Source: Nitrospina sp. (lineage in GTDB: Bacteria; Nitrospinota; Nitrospinia; Nitrospinales; VA-1). From it: a stretch of 64,000 nucleotides of DNA. A program made the translations under genes and the position numbers. The notes beneath the pieces are model-generated. The model ran no database searches. It had not been told where the DNA came from and worked only from the letters and a program-made list of their open reading frames with translations. Every line of letters begins with the position of its first letter. Position 1 is the stretch's first letter. The DNA lies in assembly GCA_018673915.1 (NCBI GenBank), contig JABHBK010000067.1:1-64000 (forward strand). The letters run 5' to 3'. Below are positions 51,759-61,625 of this stretch, in pieces.

Positions 51759-53016
51759 TAAAGTTAGTTCCTGTTTCTTTTTATTGCCGCTATTATTTTT
51801 TGGGCCATTGTCTGTGCATGCAATGATTCTGGATAAGGTGGTAGCGAAGGTGAATAGTGAAATTGTTACCTTAAGCTCTGTTGAAGAACGTGCTGTTTTG
51901 TTGAGACAAAAATACTCGAACGCTCTTGAGATACCCTCAGAAAAGAAATTGTTGAAAGAAGCCTTGAATATGATTGTTGACGAAAAGCTTCAGATTCAGG
52001 AAGGAAAAAAAATCGGCTTTGTAATAGATGAGGATTCTGTAGATAAGGCAGTTGAGGAAATTAAAAAACAAAATAATATTGCGGATGGGCAGTTGGAGGA
52101 AATGCTGGAGCGAGAAGGGAGAAGCCTGAAGTCTTATAAAAACCATATTCGCGATCAAATAATGGTTTCAAAAATTTCTCGATTCGAAGTTGGTAACCGT
52201 GTGAAAGTCAGCGATAAAAGTATAGTGAGATATTATAAGGAGCACCAGAAGGAGTTTTGGCAGGAAGGCAAGGTTAAAGCCCGACATATACTTTTTATAG
52301 CAGAGCGTGGATCTCCTGAAAAGATTAGGCGAGAAAAATTGCAGTTGGCGAATAATGTTCTACGGGAAATTCGTGGCGGAGAAGAATTTACCGAACTTGC
52401 CATGGAATATTCGGAGGATGTTTCGGCTAGTAATGGTGGAGACTTGGGGTATGTGGCGAGAGGTAAAATGGTTCCTGAATTTGAAAACTCGGTCTTCAGT
52501 TTGAAGGCGGGTCAGGTCAGCGGAGTCGTGGAGACTCAATATGGTTACCATATAATTAAGGTTGAAGAAGTTTTGCCTGGAAAAACATTAAATTTCCAAG
52601 AAGCCAAGGAAGGTGTTTATCAAATTCTGGCAATGCGAAAGCAAGAGCAAGCTTATAAGGAATGGATGAAAGAATTGAAAGAATCTGCTTTTATTGAATT
52701 GACTTTGTTTGAAGACAGCTCCCGTAAAGTCGATATTGGTTCCAGAGAAAATGAAAAAGGTAAAAGAAACCTTAAATCTGGCAGAAATAGAGAGTTGAAA
52801 TCTAAAACCAGAACCCGGAATAGCGATTTACAGAAAACATGGGAGGAAATGTATAAGTCTGTAGAGAAGTCGAAGAGGAACCCTGAGTTAGAGGATGATG
52901 CTGGACTTGAATCTCTGGAAGAAAAGCTTGTGAAAATCAAAAATTTGCGCGATCAAAAAAAGATATCTGAGCGGGAATATCAAAAGCGCAAAGGGAGGCT
53001 TTTGAAAGGTCTCTAA
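51736..53016 (+). CDS. surA: Periplasmic chaperone SurA-like peptidyl-prolyl isomerase
   Basis: Outer-membrane protein folding factor. The 426-residue product has a signal peptide (about 1-29, ending PLSVHAM), a SurA_N helical domain (ILDKVVAKVNSEIVTLSSVE), and one parvulin domain (about 178-275: VKARHILFIAERGS, SEDVSASNGGDLGYVARGKM, VVETQYGYHIIKVEEV). The C-terminal 110 residues are basic and low in complexity (KRNLKSGRNRELKSKTRTRN) and end in a SHOCT-like helix (KIKNLRDQKKISEREYQKRKG), which is unusual for SurA. It follows the lipoprotein PpiC with overlap. Confidence 0.92.
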   Translation: MICLRRFNKVSSCFFLLPLLFFGPLSVHAMILDKVVAKVNSEIVTLSSVEERAVLLRQKYSNALEIPSEKKLLKEALNMIVDEKLQIQEGKKIGFVIDEDSVDKAVEEIKKQNNIADGQLEEMLEREGRSLKSYKNHIRDQIMVSKISRFEVGNRVKVSDKSIVRYYKEHQKEFWQEGKVKARHILFIAERGSPEKIRREKLQLANNVLREIRGGEEFTELAMEYSEDVSASNGGDLGYVARGKMVPEFENSVFSLKAGQVSGVVETQYGYHIIKVEEVLPGKTLNFQEAKEGVYQILAMRKQEQAYKEWMKELKESAFIELTLFEDSSRKVDIGSRENEKGKRNLKSGRNRELKSKTRTRNSDLQKTWEEMYKSVEKSKRNPELEDDAGLESLEEKLVKIKNLRDQKKISEREYQKRKGRLLKGL

Positions 53017-53147
53017 CTTTCCAGTTGTGTTTTTGATTTGAAGTGTTTTTCCCTCCCCCTGTTTTCCTTTTTGATTTTTCTTTCAAAGAATATTTGAGTG
53101 CAAGTTCATAAAAATTTTTAGAATTTAGTTATTTTTTAAAATTATCT

Positions 53148-54563
53148 ATGTCAGATTTTATTGAAAAAATAAGGGACTCCATTCAAGAGTTGATTGCTCC
53201 TGGGGACAGGGTTTTAGTTGCTGTTTCCGGCGGAGTCGACTCTCTGGCCTTGTTGTATCTTTTGGAGCAGTTCTCCAAGGAAATAGGCTATGAATTGTTT
53301 GTTGCACATTTGAATCATTTGGCCAGAGGGGTGGAGTCTGATGAGGACGCAAGGTTTGTTGAGATAGAGGCCGGTAAGCTTTCTCTGCCTGTTTTTGTCG
53401 AGCAGGTAGATGTCCGCCTGGAAAAAAAACATTTAAAAACTTCTTTTCAAGAGTCTGCCCGGATTTTGAGATACCAGTTTTTGGAGAAAACCCTAAGTTC
53501 TATCAATGGTGACAAAATTGCTGTAGGGCATACCGCGGATGACCAGATTGAGACCGTTTTGATGAATTTGTTGAGAGGGGCAGGGTTGAAAGGACTTTCG
53601 GGGATGCCGAAAAAGCGAGGGCGAGTGATTCGGCCTCTTTTGGGGTGCAATCGAAATGAGTTAGAATTTTTTTTGAAAAATCAGGACATGTCTTACCGAA
53701 AGGACTCCTCCAATAGCGAAAATAAATACCTGAGAAATAAAATCCGGCACGATTTAATTCCTTACTTAAGAACCTTTAACAATGATATTTCGAAAAATTT
53801 ACTGAGTTTAGCTGAAATTGTAAGGGATGAAGATGATTGGATTTCTGGAGAAACTCGCGATCTTTATGCTCAACTTGTTCGAACATCGAACGAGGAACGC
53901 GAATTAAGTTTTAAGATTCCTGACTTCCAGAAACAGCATCAGGCAATGAAAAGAAGGGTAATTCGCGAAGCGTTGTATCAATTAAGCGGGAGTTTGCGTG
54001 GAATTACTGCTTTGCATATTAGACAGATTCTAGATTTGTTTGCTCGTGCCAGAGTAGGGAGTCGCCTCAAGCTTCCTGGGAATGTGAGGGTGTTTTGTGA
54101 TTATGAGGCAGTAAATTTTTCTTTAGCTGATGAATTGGAAGAAAATAGGGTTGGCTCTTCTGAAATAGACCAAAACTTGATAAGGCTGAAGGTTCCGGGA
54201 GTAACAAGTTTGTCCAAAGGAGGAGTTCAACTTCATGCCGGGATCCTGGAACCACCTGTTGCTTTCCCAGAATCTATGGATGAAAAACAGGCCTATCTGG
54301 ATTTTGATAAAACCGGAGACTTCATCCAGGCTAGATTTTTTCAGCCTGGCGATCATTTTGTACCTCTAGGAATGAGCGGAAATAAAAAATTAAAATCCTA
54401 TTTTAGTGATCAAAAGATTCCTAGAGCTAAAAGATCTTTTATCCCGATATTGACAAATGGCAAAGATGATATTATTTGGGTTTATGGAGAACGGATTTCT
54501 GACCGTTTCCGTATTACCGAAAAAACAAAAAAAGTATTGTTTATTGAAGGAAAAGGGCCGTAA
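53148..54563 (+). CDS. tilS: tRNA(Ile)-lysidine synthase
   Basis: Makes lysidine at C34 of tRNA-Ile(CAU) so that it reads AUA. The 471-residue product has the PP-loop VLVAVSGGVDSLALLYLLEQ, VAHLNHLARG, AVGHTADDQIETVLMNLLRG, KKRGRVIRPLL, and RKDSSNSENKYLRNKIRHDL, and the C-terminal TilS domain (FFQPGDHFVPLGMSGNKKLK and YFSDQKIPRAKRSFIPI). It is full length. It precedes ftsH, a very common pair across bacteria. Confidence 0.96.
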   Translation: MSDFIEKIRDSIQELIAPGDRVLVAVSGGVDSLALLYLLEQFSKEIGYELFVAHLNHLARGVESDEDARFVEIEAGKLSLPVFVEQVDVRLEKKHLKTSFQESARILRYQFLEKTLSSINGDKIAVGHTADDQIETVLMNLLRGAGLKGLSGMPKKRGRVIRPLLGCNRNELEFFLKNQDMSYRKDSSNSENKYLRNKIRHDLIPYLRTFNNDISKNLLSLAEIVRDEDDWISGETRDLYAQLVRTSNEERELSFKIPDFQKQHQAMKRRVIREALYQLSGSLRGITALHIRQILDLFARARVGSRLKLPGNVRVFCDYEAVNFSLADELEENRVGSSEIDQNLIRLKVPGVTSLSKGGVQLHAGILEPPVAFPESMDEKQAYLDFDKTGDFIQARFFQPGDHFVPLGMSGNKKLKSYFSDQKIPRAKRSFIPILTNGKDDIIWVYGERISDRFRITEKTKKVLFIEGKGP

Positions 54564-54656
54564 AATATTGATATTAAAGCAAAGACAAAATTTATTTTTG
54601 TGTTATTATGGTAAAGACCCAAAATCAGCAGAAAAGAACTCTGTAAGGAGATAGTT

Positions 54657-56585
54657 TTGAATCAATTCTATAAAAATTTAGCTCTCTGGTTGGTGATCGG
54701 CGTAGTCCTGATTGCTTTGTTCAATATATTTAATAAGCCTTTAACTCCTCAATCTGAAGTAGTTTTCAGCGATTTTATGGATCAGATTGAGCAAGGGCAG
54801 ATAACTGAAGTAGTAATTCGTGGTGATAGTATCTCTGGTAAATATATGGACGGCCAGGCTTTCCAGACCACAGCTCCTCCAAAAGACCCGGATTTGATTA
54901 AAGCGCTCAGAGAGAAAAATGTTCGGATTGTCGTGGTGCCCCCAGAACAGACCAGTTGGTATATGAGCATTCTTATCTCCTGGTTTCCCATGCTTTTACT
55001 TTTGGGGATTTGGATATTTTTTATGCGCCAAATGCAAGCGGGTGGTGGCAAGGCCATGTCTTTTGGGAAAAGCCGTGCGCGACTATTGAATGACACTAAA
55101 AATAAAACGACATTTAAGGATGTCGCGGGAGTTGATGAAGCAAAAGAGGAGCTCCATGAAATCATTGAGTTCTTAAAAGAGCCTCAGAAGTTTAGCAAGT
55201 TGGGGGGCAAAATACCCAAAGGCGTTTTGCTTGTTGGTCCTCCTGGAACAGGAAAAACTCTTTTAGCTAGAGCAATTGCTGGCGAAGCGAATGTCCCATT
55301 TTTTAGCATCAGTGGCTCTGACTTTGTTGAAATGTTTGTCGGGGTGGGTGCATCGCGGGTTCGCGATCTATTTGAACAGGGAAAAAAGAATAGCCCATGT
55401 TTGATATTTATTGATGAAATTGACGCTGTAGGGCGGCACCGTGGCGCAGGTTTGGGTGGCGGCCATGATGAGCGAGAGCAGACTCTGAATCAGCTTTTAG
55501 TTGAGATGGATGGGTTTGAAAATAACGAAGGTGTCATCCTAATCGCTGCAACCAACCGCCCTGATGTTCTGGACCCTGCTTTGTTAAGGCCTGGACGGTT
55601 TGATCGGCAGGTTGTTGTAGGCCGTCCTGATGTTAAGGGCCGGGAAGGGATATTGAAAGTCCATACTTCTACTGTCCCGCTAACGGATGAAGTAGAATTG
55701 AAAATAATTGCCAGAGGAACCCCAGGCTTTACCGGCGCAGATTTGGCAAACCTTGTCAATGAGGCCGCCTTGTTAGCTGCCCGGGATGATAAAAAAGCCG
55801 TAGCCATGGATGACTTCGAGGAAGCTAAAGATAAAGTCATGATGGGGGTTGAACGCAGGAGTATGGTTATTTCCGAGAAAGAAAAAAAGACAACAGCCTA
55901 TCATGAAGCGGGTCATGCCTTAGTGGCCTCTTTATTGCCTGGGACCGATCCCCTGCATAAGGTTACGATCATCCCTAGAGGAAGGGCCTTGGGAGTGACA
56001 ATGCAGTTGCCTATGGATGAACAACATACTTATCAGAAAAATTATCTTTATAATAGTCTCGCTATTCTGATGGGTGGACGGTGTGCGGAAGAAATCTGTC
56101 TTGGAGAAATGACTACCGGTGCCGGCAATGATATTGAGCGGGCCACAGATATGGCTCGAAAAATGGTGTGTGAATGGGGGATGAGCGAAAAAATGGGCCC
56201 ACTTTCCTATGGTTCCAAAGAAGAACAGGTGTTTTTGGGTAAGGATTTTTCTTCCCAGAAGAACTTCAGCGATCAAACCGCTAAATTGATTGATCAGGAA
56301 GTCAAAACATTAGTTATGGGAGGGTACAACAAGGCTACTGAATTATTGCAAAATAATCGCGATATCCTTGAAAACTTATCTCAGGCCTTGCTGGAAAGGG
56401 AAACTTTGACCGGAAAAGAGGTTAATAATATTATTGATGGAAAAGATGATTCAGACCCTGATTCTTCAGATGGAGAACAACAAAAAATAACACCTGAGGC
56501 ACCTGTTGAAAAAAGGAAAACGAAAACAGACTCAGAAGAGGGGCTTCTTGGGGGCGGTGGCATGCCTGATCCCAGCCCTGCATGA
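54657..56585 (+). CDS. ftsH: ATP-dependent zinc metalloprotease FtsH
   Basis: Membrane AAA+ protease that degrades misfolded membrane proteins and regulators such as LpxC. The 642-residue product has two N-terminal membrane segments (about 7-24 and 99-120), Walker [21 protein letters not shown], Walker [17 protein letters not shown], the SRH segment [20 protein letters not shown], and the zinc site [15 protein letters not shown]. The C-terminal 40 residues are acidic and charged. The start is TTG 54657 with AAGGAG 7 nt upstream. It lies between tilS and folP, a common order, and ends at a strong terminator. Confidence 0.97.
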   Translation: MNQFYKNLALWLVIGVVLIALFNIFNKPLTPQSEVVFSDFMDQIEQGQITEVVIRGDSISGKYMDGQAFQTTAPPKDPDLIKALREKNVRIVVVPPEQTSWYMSILISWFPMLLLLGIWIFFMRQMQAGGGKAMSFGKSRARLLNDTKNKTTFKDVAGVDEAKEELHEIIEFLKEPQKFSKLGGKIPKGVLLVGPPGTGKTLLARAIAGEANVPFFSISGSDFVEMFVGVGASRVRDLFEQGKKNSPCLIFIDEIDAVGRHRGAGLGGGHDEREQTLNQLLVEMDGFENNEGVILIAATNRPDVLDPALLRPGRFDRQVVVGRPDVKGREGILKVHTSTVPLTDEVELKIIARGTPGFTGADLANLVNEAALLAARDDKKAVAMDDFEEAKDKVMMGVERRSMVISEKEKKTTAYHEAGHALVASLLPGTDPLHKVTIIPRGRALGVTMQLPMDEQHTYQKNYLYNSLAILMGGRCAEEICLGEMTTGAGNDIERATDMARKMVCEWGMSEKMGPLSYGSKEEQVFLGKDFSSQKNFSDQTAKLIDQEVKTLVMGGYNKATELLQNNRDILENLSQALLERETLTGKEVNNIIDGKDDSDPDSSDGEQQKITPEAPVEKRKTKTDSEEGLLGGGGMPDPSPA

Positions 56586-56610
56586 TCTTTATGTAATAAG
56601 AGATTTCACG

Positions 56611-56657
56611 AACTCCACATTCCGGCTTTAAGCCAGGGTGTGGAGTTTTTAATTTTT
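56611..56657 (+). terminator. Strong rho-independent terminator after ftsH
   Basis: A 9-bp perfect stem AACTCCACA (56611-56619) and TGTGGAGTT (56639-56647), with an inner GGCT/AGCC stem and a T-rich tail, lies 26 nt after the ftsH stop. It separates ftsH from folP. Confidence 0.85.
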
Positions 56658-56671
56658 AAGCACCTTTCATA

Positions 56672-57556
56672 ATGGTTAAGGTTAGATATCCTGGCCAGAG
56701 TATGGGCGCCTCAGGTACGTTCCTTATGATTCCATTCCGGTTCCCCCATCCAGGTGAAGGAGTGTTAGTAATGGGAATTATTAACCTCTCTCCTGAGTCC
56801 TTTTATGATGCTAGCCGATGCGAGACTCTTCAGCAGGCTCTTTCTTTAGCCAATGAAATGATTGAGGAAGGAGCGAATGTTCTGGATATTGGCGCGGAAA
56901 GCTCTCGTCCAGGATCCGTTCCCCTTTCCGAGCAGGAAGAGTTAAAGCGGTTGCTTCCAGTGGTGGAAAAACTGGCGGATATCGTTAATATTCCCATCTC
57001 GGTGGATACCTACAAACCTGCTGTGGCCCAAGAAGTTTTGAAAGCTGGGGCGTCAATTATAAATGATATAACCGGTCTTCAAAGATATCCAGAAATGGCA
57101 AAAACCATTTCCCGCTTTCAAGCAGGCGTGATCGTAATGCATATGCAGGGCACACCGAAAACTATGCAGGATAATCCTCAATATGCGGATCTAATGACTG
57201 AGATTTCTGAATGTTTGAACGAGAGTATTTCGATTGCTATTTCTGCAGGAATTGACCCAAATAAAATTGCTATTGATCCCGGCATAGGGTTTGGCAAGAC
57301 AGACTCTCATAATCTCCAAATATTGAAAAAATTAAGCCGCTTGAAAGAATTGGGTAAGCCGGTACTTTTGGGGATTTCAAGAAAGTCTCTGATTGGAAAT
57401 ATACTAAATGTGGATGTGGAAGATAGATTGGAAGGCTCTCTCTCGGCCACCGTATTTGGAGTTATGCAGGGGGCGTCTATAATTCGCACCCACGATGTGC
57501 AATCAACTCGCAGGGCGGTGAAAGTCGCTGAAGCGATAATAAACGAAAAGGGTTGA
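56672..57556 (+). CDS. folP: Dihydropteroate synthase
   Basis: Joins p-aminobenzoate to dihydropterin pyrophosphate in folate synthesis. The 294-residue product has VMGIINLSPESFYDASR, MIEEGANVLDIGAESSRPGS, ISVDTYKPAVAQEVLKAGAS, INDITGL, MHMQGTPKTMQ, IDPGIGFGKT and LLGISRKSLIGN. The frame starts at ATG 56672, 30 residues upstream of the usual family start, so the N-terminal extension is a little longer than typical. A start at ATG 56702 or 56726 is possible. The gene follows the ftsH terminator and overlaps the possible pdxJ start region. Confidence 0.95.
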   Translation: MVKVRYPGQSMGASGTFLMIPFRFPHPGEGVLVMGIINLSPESFYDASRCETLQQALSLANEMIEEGANVLDIGAESSRPGSVPLSEQEELKRLLPVVEKLADIVNIPISVDTYKPAVAQEVLKAGASIINDITGLQRYPEMAKTISRFQAGVIVMHMQGTPKTMQDNPQYADLMTEISECLNESISIAISAGIDPNKIAIDPGIGFGKTDSHNLQILKKLSRLKELGKPVLLGISRKSLIGNILNVDVEDRLEGSLSATVFGVMQGASIIRTHDVQSTRRAVKVAEAIINEKG

Positions 57557-57561
57557 TCGTT

Positions 57562-58296
57562 GTGATCCGATTATTTGTCAATGTAGACCATGTGGCTACG
57601 GTCCGTGAGGCGAGAAAGACTATAGAGCCAAGCCCTCTAAAAGCTGCTCTTTTGGCCGAAAAGTCCGGAGCACAGGGAATCACTATCCATTTAAGAGAGG
57701 ATCGCCGCCACATTCAGGATAGTGATGTAAAAGCCATTCAAAAAGCGATTCGCACAAAATTGAATTTGGAAATGGCTCCTACCCGGGAAATGGTGGATTT
57801 GGCTTTGGAGACACGACCTTATCAGGTTTCCCTGGTTCCGGAAAAACGCCAGGAGATTACAACGGAAGGGGGGCTGGATGTTTGCTCACAGGAAAATGAG
57901 TTGTCCTTAATCCGGGAAAGAATGCAGGGTGGGGGAATTTTATTCAGCTTATTTATTGATCCCGATTTAGCGCAGGTCGATGCTTCACAAAGAATCGGGG
58001 CGGACAGCGTAGAATTTAATACCGGAAAATATACGGAGCTTGAGACACCGGAAGAAATTGAAGCAGAGTTAGAACGGTTAAAGATAGCTGCTAAAAGAGC
58101 CGCTGAAAAAGGCCTGCGAGTATTTGCCGGACATGGTTTGAATTATGACAATGTAAAACCCATAGCGGCGATCCCGGAAATTGAGGAACTAAATATTGGT
58201 CACTTCATAGTTGGGCAGGCTATTTATATAGGAATGGAAAATGCTGTGATCGAGATGATTCGCACCATAAAGATGGGTCGAGCCCAAAAGAGCTGA
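57562..58296 (+). CDS. pdxJ: Pyridoxine 5'-phosphate synthase
   Basis: Condenses 3-amino-2-oxopropyl phosphate with deoxyxylulose phosphate to pyridoxine phosphate (DXP-dependent vitamin B6 path). The 244-residue product has the family start RLFVNVDHVATVREARK, GAQGITIHLREDRRHIQD, NLEMAPTREMVDLAL, VSLVPEKRQEITTEGGLDV, RIGADSVEFNTGKY and FAGHGLNYDNV, and the C-terminal ELNIGHFIVGQAIYIG. I prefer GTG 57562 (family-like MIRLFVNVDHVAT with AAGGG upstream) over TTG 57553, which would overlap folP. It follows folP by a few bases. Confidence 0.96.
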   Translation: MIRLFVNVDHVATVREARKTIEPSPLKAALLAEKSGAQGITIHLREDRRHIQDSDVKAIQKAIRTKLNLEMAPTREMVDLALETRPYQVSLVPEKRQEITTEGGLDVCSQENELSLIRERMQGGGILFSLFIDPDLAQVDASQRIGADSVEFNTGKYTELETPEEIEAELERLKIAAKRAAEKGLRVFAGHGLNYDNVKPIAAIPEIEELNIGHFIVGQAIYIGMENAVIEMIRTIKMGRAQKS

Positions 58297-58372
58297 CCGG
58301 GTGTTTTGTAGAACTATTTGAAAATATTGCAGTTTTGGTGATTTTTTAATGAGTTTGGTGTGAAAATTGCGG

Positions 58373-58378
58373 TATAAT
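58373..58378 (+). promoter_or_regulatory. Perfect -10 box before the coiled-coil gene
   Basis: TATAAT at 58373-58378 lies 29 nt before the ATG of the coiled-coil gene. The -35 region (GAGTTT or TGAGTT) is poor, so an activator or an extended -10 may be needed. Confidence 0.4.
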
Positions 58379-58406
58379 ATTTGGAGTTTATTTTGCCAAA
58401 ACCTTG

Positions 58407-59216
58407 ATGGATGATGTGATGTTTGAACCCAATAATTCTTCTCAGATGACGCAGGATAATTTTTCAATTCGCGAGCGGGGAGTTTCCAGTGCGCGCGAAT
58501 ACACCCGAGTTGTGGAAACTTTTAACAGGGTTTTGGAATATAAAGAAAAATTTCGCTTGTCCATTGAGGGGAAGCTTGCCGAGATCGGTAACCAGGTTAA
58601 AGAGAACATCGAGAATTTGGAAACTCTAATGCGTAACATAGATATTTATGCGCAGAATATAGACAAAATTTCTAATAATCTGGGACAGCTGCAAACCGAA
58701 GAAAACTCTATTAAAGCTCGTTATGAAGAACTTTTGAATGGAACCACAGCCTTGGATTCTGTTCCAATGACTGGAGAGGGTGATAAAGCTAATGACGACC
58801 TTGATTCTGCTGGTTCCCGCGAATACCTGATACAGCGGCGGCGGAATTACTTGGAAAACCTAGATAAAAGCTTTAAACGTCTGGATGGTGAATTGTTTTC
58901 TATTGAAAAATTGCGCTCGGAACTCACAAGAGCCCGGAGTGAGATTTTGGTTAAAAAGGATGATGCTCTGAAAAAAATTAATTTTCTGGAAGAAAATGGA
59001 GCCAGACTTTTGGAAGATGTCAAAAAGGTGGAAATGGAGCTTGAATCATCCAATAGTGAAGAAAAATTATTAATTAATGAGTTTATACGTTTGGTGAATG
59101 GGGCTGAAAAAACTTTGGAAATCAGTGATGAAATTGATCATATTTTGTTTACCTATCTTACCGCTGCGGAATCAAAAAATATCGCATCAAAAAACCAAGT
59201 TCCCGCCGTTGATTAA
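58407..59216 (+). CDS. Coiled-coil protein of unknown function
   Basis: I recognise no family. The 269-residue product is almost entirely helical, with long heptad-like stretches (EYTRVVETFNRVLEYKEKF, QVKENIENLETLMRNIDIY, RRNYLENLDKSFKRLDGELF, LEENGARLLEDVKKVEMELE), no signal peptide and no membrane segment. A less structured linker (ALDSVPMTGEGDKANDDLD) divides the two helical halves. The start could be TTG 58404 or ATG 58407. It is transcribed alone between pdxJ and gap, and I assign it no function. Confidence 0.65.
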   Translation: MDDVMFEPNNSSQMTQDNFSIRERGVSSAREYTRVVETFNRVLEYKEKFRLSIEGKLAEIGNQVKENIENLETLMRNIDIYAQNIDKISNNLGQLQTEENSIKARYEELLNGTTALDSVPMTGEGDKANDDLDSAGSREYLIQRRRNYLENLDKSFKRLDGELFSIEKLRSELTRARSEILVKKDDALKKINFLEENGARLLEDVKKVEMELESSNSEEKLLINEFIRLVNGAEKTLEISDEIDHILFTYLTAAESKNIASKNQVPAVD

Positions 59217-59258
59217 CTTGTGCTGGTTGTAAATCCTGAAAATGTCCTCAGGTTTATA

Positions 59259-59287
59259 TTGACTTGAATTTGTAATTTCTGCATACT
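59259..59287 (+). promoter_or_regulatory. Likely sigma-70-type promoter for gap
   Basis: TTGACT (59259-59264) and CATACT (59282-59287) are separated by 17 bp, one mismatch from consensus in the -35 and two in the -10. Transcription would begin near 59294, about 100 nt before the gap ATG. Confidence 0.5.
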
Positions 59288-59392
59288 CCCCCTAAGTTTT
59301 ATAGTTATTGGGCTTTCCTGTTTTCATACTATTCCTTATTAGTTTAACTCTCATATTTTCAATGTTTTTTCCTGAAAGGCTGTTTTAAAAAA

Positions 59393-60403
59393 ATGACAAC
59401 AAAGGTCGGCATTAATGGTTTTGGGCGTATTGGCAGGGCGGCATTGAAGTGCATATTGGGTGATTCAGAATGTTCTGATTTTGAAATCATAGCCATCAAT
59501 GATTTAACAGATCCTGCTACCTTAGCGCACCTTTATAAGTATGATTCTGTTCAAGGGGTGAATCCTCAGGATGTTCAATCCGATTCTGAGGGTCTGCTTA
59601 TAAATGGAAAACATATAAAAATTATTTCTGAACGCGACCCAGGCAAACTTCCTTGGAAACAATTGGGCGTGGATTTAGTGATTGAGTCTACCGGTTTATT
59701 TACCAAGCGTGCGGCAGCGAATAAGCATATCGAGGCAGGGGCTAAAAAAGTTATTATTTCCGCTCCTGCTAAGGACCCTGATGTGACCATTGTTTTAGGG
59801 GTGAATGAAGATACGTATGTTTCCTCTGATCATCAGATTATTTCCAATGCATCCTGCACCACTAATTGCCTGGCTCCTGTAGCGAAGGTATTACATGAAA
59901 AGTTCGTAATTGTAAAAGGACTGATGACGACCATCCATTCATATACGAATGATCAGAAGATTCTAGATTTGCCTCATACAGACTATAGAAGGGCCAGAGC
60001 GGCGAATCTTTCTATGATTCCAACTACCACTGGCGCGGCAAAAGCGGTGGCTTTGGTTTTGCCTGAAATTAAGGGGAAACTAGATGGAATGGCCATCCGT
60101 GTCCCGACACCCAATGTGTCGCTGATTGATCTTGTGGTTGAAGTCGAAAAAAACACAACTGCAGATGAAGTTAATGATGCATTCATAGGTGCTTCCAAAG
60201 GGGCCATGAAAGACATAATACGCTTTGAGGACAAACCATTGGTGTCCATAGACTTTAATGGGGACGCGTGTTCTTCAATCATTGATGGGATTTCTACCAA
60301 AGTCATCGAAGGTAATATGGTTAAAGTATTGGCTTGGTATGATAACGAGTGGGGCTATTCGAATAGGGTCAAAGACCTTTTGAAATTTGTAGCCCGCAGT
60401 TGA
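59393..60403 (+). CDS. gap: Glyceraldehyde-3-phosphate dehydrogenase, type I
   Basis: Oxidises glyceraldehyde-3-phosphate to 1,3-bisphosphoglycerate with NAD(P). The 336-residue product has GINGFGRIGRAALK, INDLTDPATLAHLYKYDS, the catalytic Cys in ISNASCTTNCLAPVAKVL, LMTTIHSYTNDQKILDLPH, RARAANLSMIPTTTGAAKA and WYDNEWGYSNRV. It is full length. tpiA follows after 53 bp, without the pgk gene that often lies between them. Confidence 0.97.
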   Translation: MTTKVGINGFGRIGRAALKCILGDSECSDFEIIAINDLTDPATLAHLYKYDSVQGVNPQDVQSDSEGLLINGKHIKIISERDPGKLPWKQLGVDLVIESTGLFTKRAAANKHIEAGAKKVIISAPAKDPDVTIVLGVNEDTYVSSDHQIISNASCTTNCLAPVAKVLHEKFVIVKGLMTTIHSYTNDQKILDLPHTDYRRARAANLSMIPTTTGAAKAVALVLPEIKGKLDGMAIRVPTPNVSLIDLVVEVEKNTTADEVNDAFIGASKGAMKDIIRFEDKPLVSIDFNGDACSSIIDGISTKVIEGNMVKVLAWYDNEWGYSNRVKDLLKFVARS

Positions 60404-60456
60404 AACCTTGAAAATCCAGTTCATTTTTAAACCCTCCGTTTAGACACAGGACTTAA

Positions 60457-61218
60457 GTGACTAACCCACTTGTCATTGGCAACTGGAAAATGAACCTTCT
60501 GACGGCACCGGCCTGTGAACTGGCTCAGTCGTTGGTTGATCGGTTGTCTGATGCCAGAGGTGTTGAAGTTGTTATCGCACCTCCCTTTACTTCCCTTTAT
60601 TCGGTGAGTCAGATAGTAAAAGGTTCCCCGCTTGGACTTGCAGGGCAGAACTTTCATTATAAAAGTGCTGGAGCCTATACCGGGGAGGTCGCACTGGAAA
60701 TGTTAAAGGATGTAGGGTGTAACTTTTCCCTGATTGGTCATTCAGAAAGGCGAAGCTTATTTGGAGAGACTGACGAAGGAGTTAATAAAAAGATTCATCA
60801 TGCAATGGGTTTGGGGATCCTACCAATAGTTTGTGTCGGAGAGACTTTGGAGCAGAGAAATGCAGGGGAAACTTTAACTACTATTGAATCTCAATTATCC
60901 ATAGGCTTGACAGGTTTATCACCAGAAGAAAAAACCAGGCTGGTCATTGCTTATGAGCCTGTATGGGCTATAGGGACCGGGGTTAATGCAACTCCGGAAC
61001 AGGTGGTTGACGTCCATAAATTTATTCGAAAATACTTGATTGAGAGCTTAGGATTTTCAGAAGAAATTGGGGTAAGGATTCTTTATGGGGGCAGCGTAAA
61101 CCCGGAAAACAGCAAACAACTTTTAAAAGAAAAGGAAATAGACGGGGCTTTGGTGGGCGGGGCAAGTCTGAATTTGGAGTCTTTTTGTGCTATTATCAAT
61201 TCTGCTATTGAACCTTGA
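60457..61218 (+). CDS. tpiA: Triosephosphate isomerase
   Basis: Interconverts dihydroxyacetone phosphate and glyceraldehyde-3-phosphate. The 253-residue TIM barrel has the N-terminal VIGNWKMN (Lys ligand), GHSERRSLFGETDEGVN with the electrophilic His, the catalytic Glu in IAYEPVWAIGTGVNATPEQ, and the phosphate loop ILYGGSVNPENSKQL plus GALVGGASL. The start is GTG 60457. It lies between gap and secG on the same strand, and so can be read from the gap promoter. Confidence 0.97.
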   Translation: MTNPLVIGNWKMNLLTAPACELAQSLVDRLSDARGVEVVIAPPFTSLYSVSQIVKGSPLGLAGQNFHYKSAGAYTGEVALEMLKDVGCNFSLIGHSERRSLFGETDEGVNKKIHHAMGLGILPIVCVGETLEQRNAGETLTTIESQLSIGLTGLSPEEKTRLVIAYEPVWAIGTGVNATPEQVVDVHKFIRKYLIESLGFSEEIGVRILYGGSVNPENSKQLLKEKEIDGALVGGASLNLESFCAIINSAIEP

Positions 61219-61287
61219 AGCATTTTTAGTCATAATCAACGGTTCGCGGTAGATTTATAAAAACAGTTTATTTTTTAAGAAACGGGA

Positions 61288-61608
61288 ATGGATACTTTAA
61301 TTACAGTAGTGCACGTTATTGCGGCCTTTAGTTTAATCCTTACTGTTCTCTTGCAGGCTGGTAAGGGAGCTGCTATGGGTTCGGGACTTGGTGGTGGCAG
61401 TAGCCAAACTATGTTTGGCAGTAGTGGCGCGGGAAATTTTTTAACCAAACTTACAACTGGAATCGCTATTCTCTTTATGGTTACTTCCTTAACTCTCGCC
61501 ACATTTTCGAATAAAAATAAATCCAGTTCTGTAATTCCAAGTGTTGAGGAATCCGTGCCTGAAGCTACTACGGGATCTAATGACTCTCCAGATAACCCTT
61601 CGAATTAG
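61288..61608 (+). CDS. secG: Protein translocase subunit SecG
   Basis: Small accessory subunit of the SecYEG channel. The 106-residue product has two membrane segments (about 3-22, [19 protein letters not shown], and 52-72, [18 protein letters not shown]) flanking the conserved [21 protein letters not shown] loop. The Ser/Glu-rich C-terminal tail is cytoplasmic or low in complexity. It follows tpiA after 69 bp and precedes a tRNA-Leu gene, the same order as secG-leuU in Escherichia coli. Confidence 0.95.
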   Translation: MDTLITVVHVIAAFSLILTVLLQAGKGAAMGSGLGGGSSQTMFGSSGAGNFLTKLTTGIAILFMVTSLTLATFSNKNKSSSVIPSVEESVPEATTGSNDSPDNPSN

Positions 61609-61625
61609 ATACTTTTCTTCTCAGA

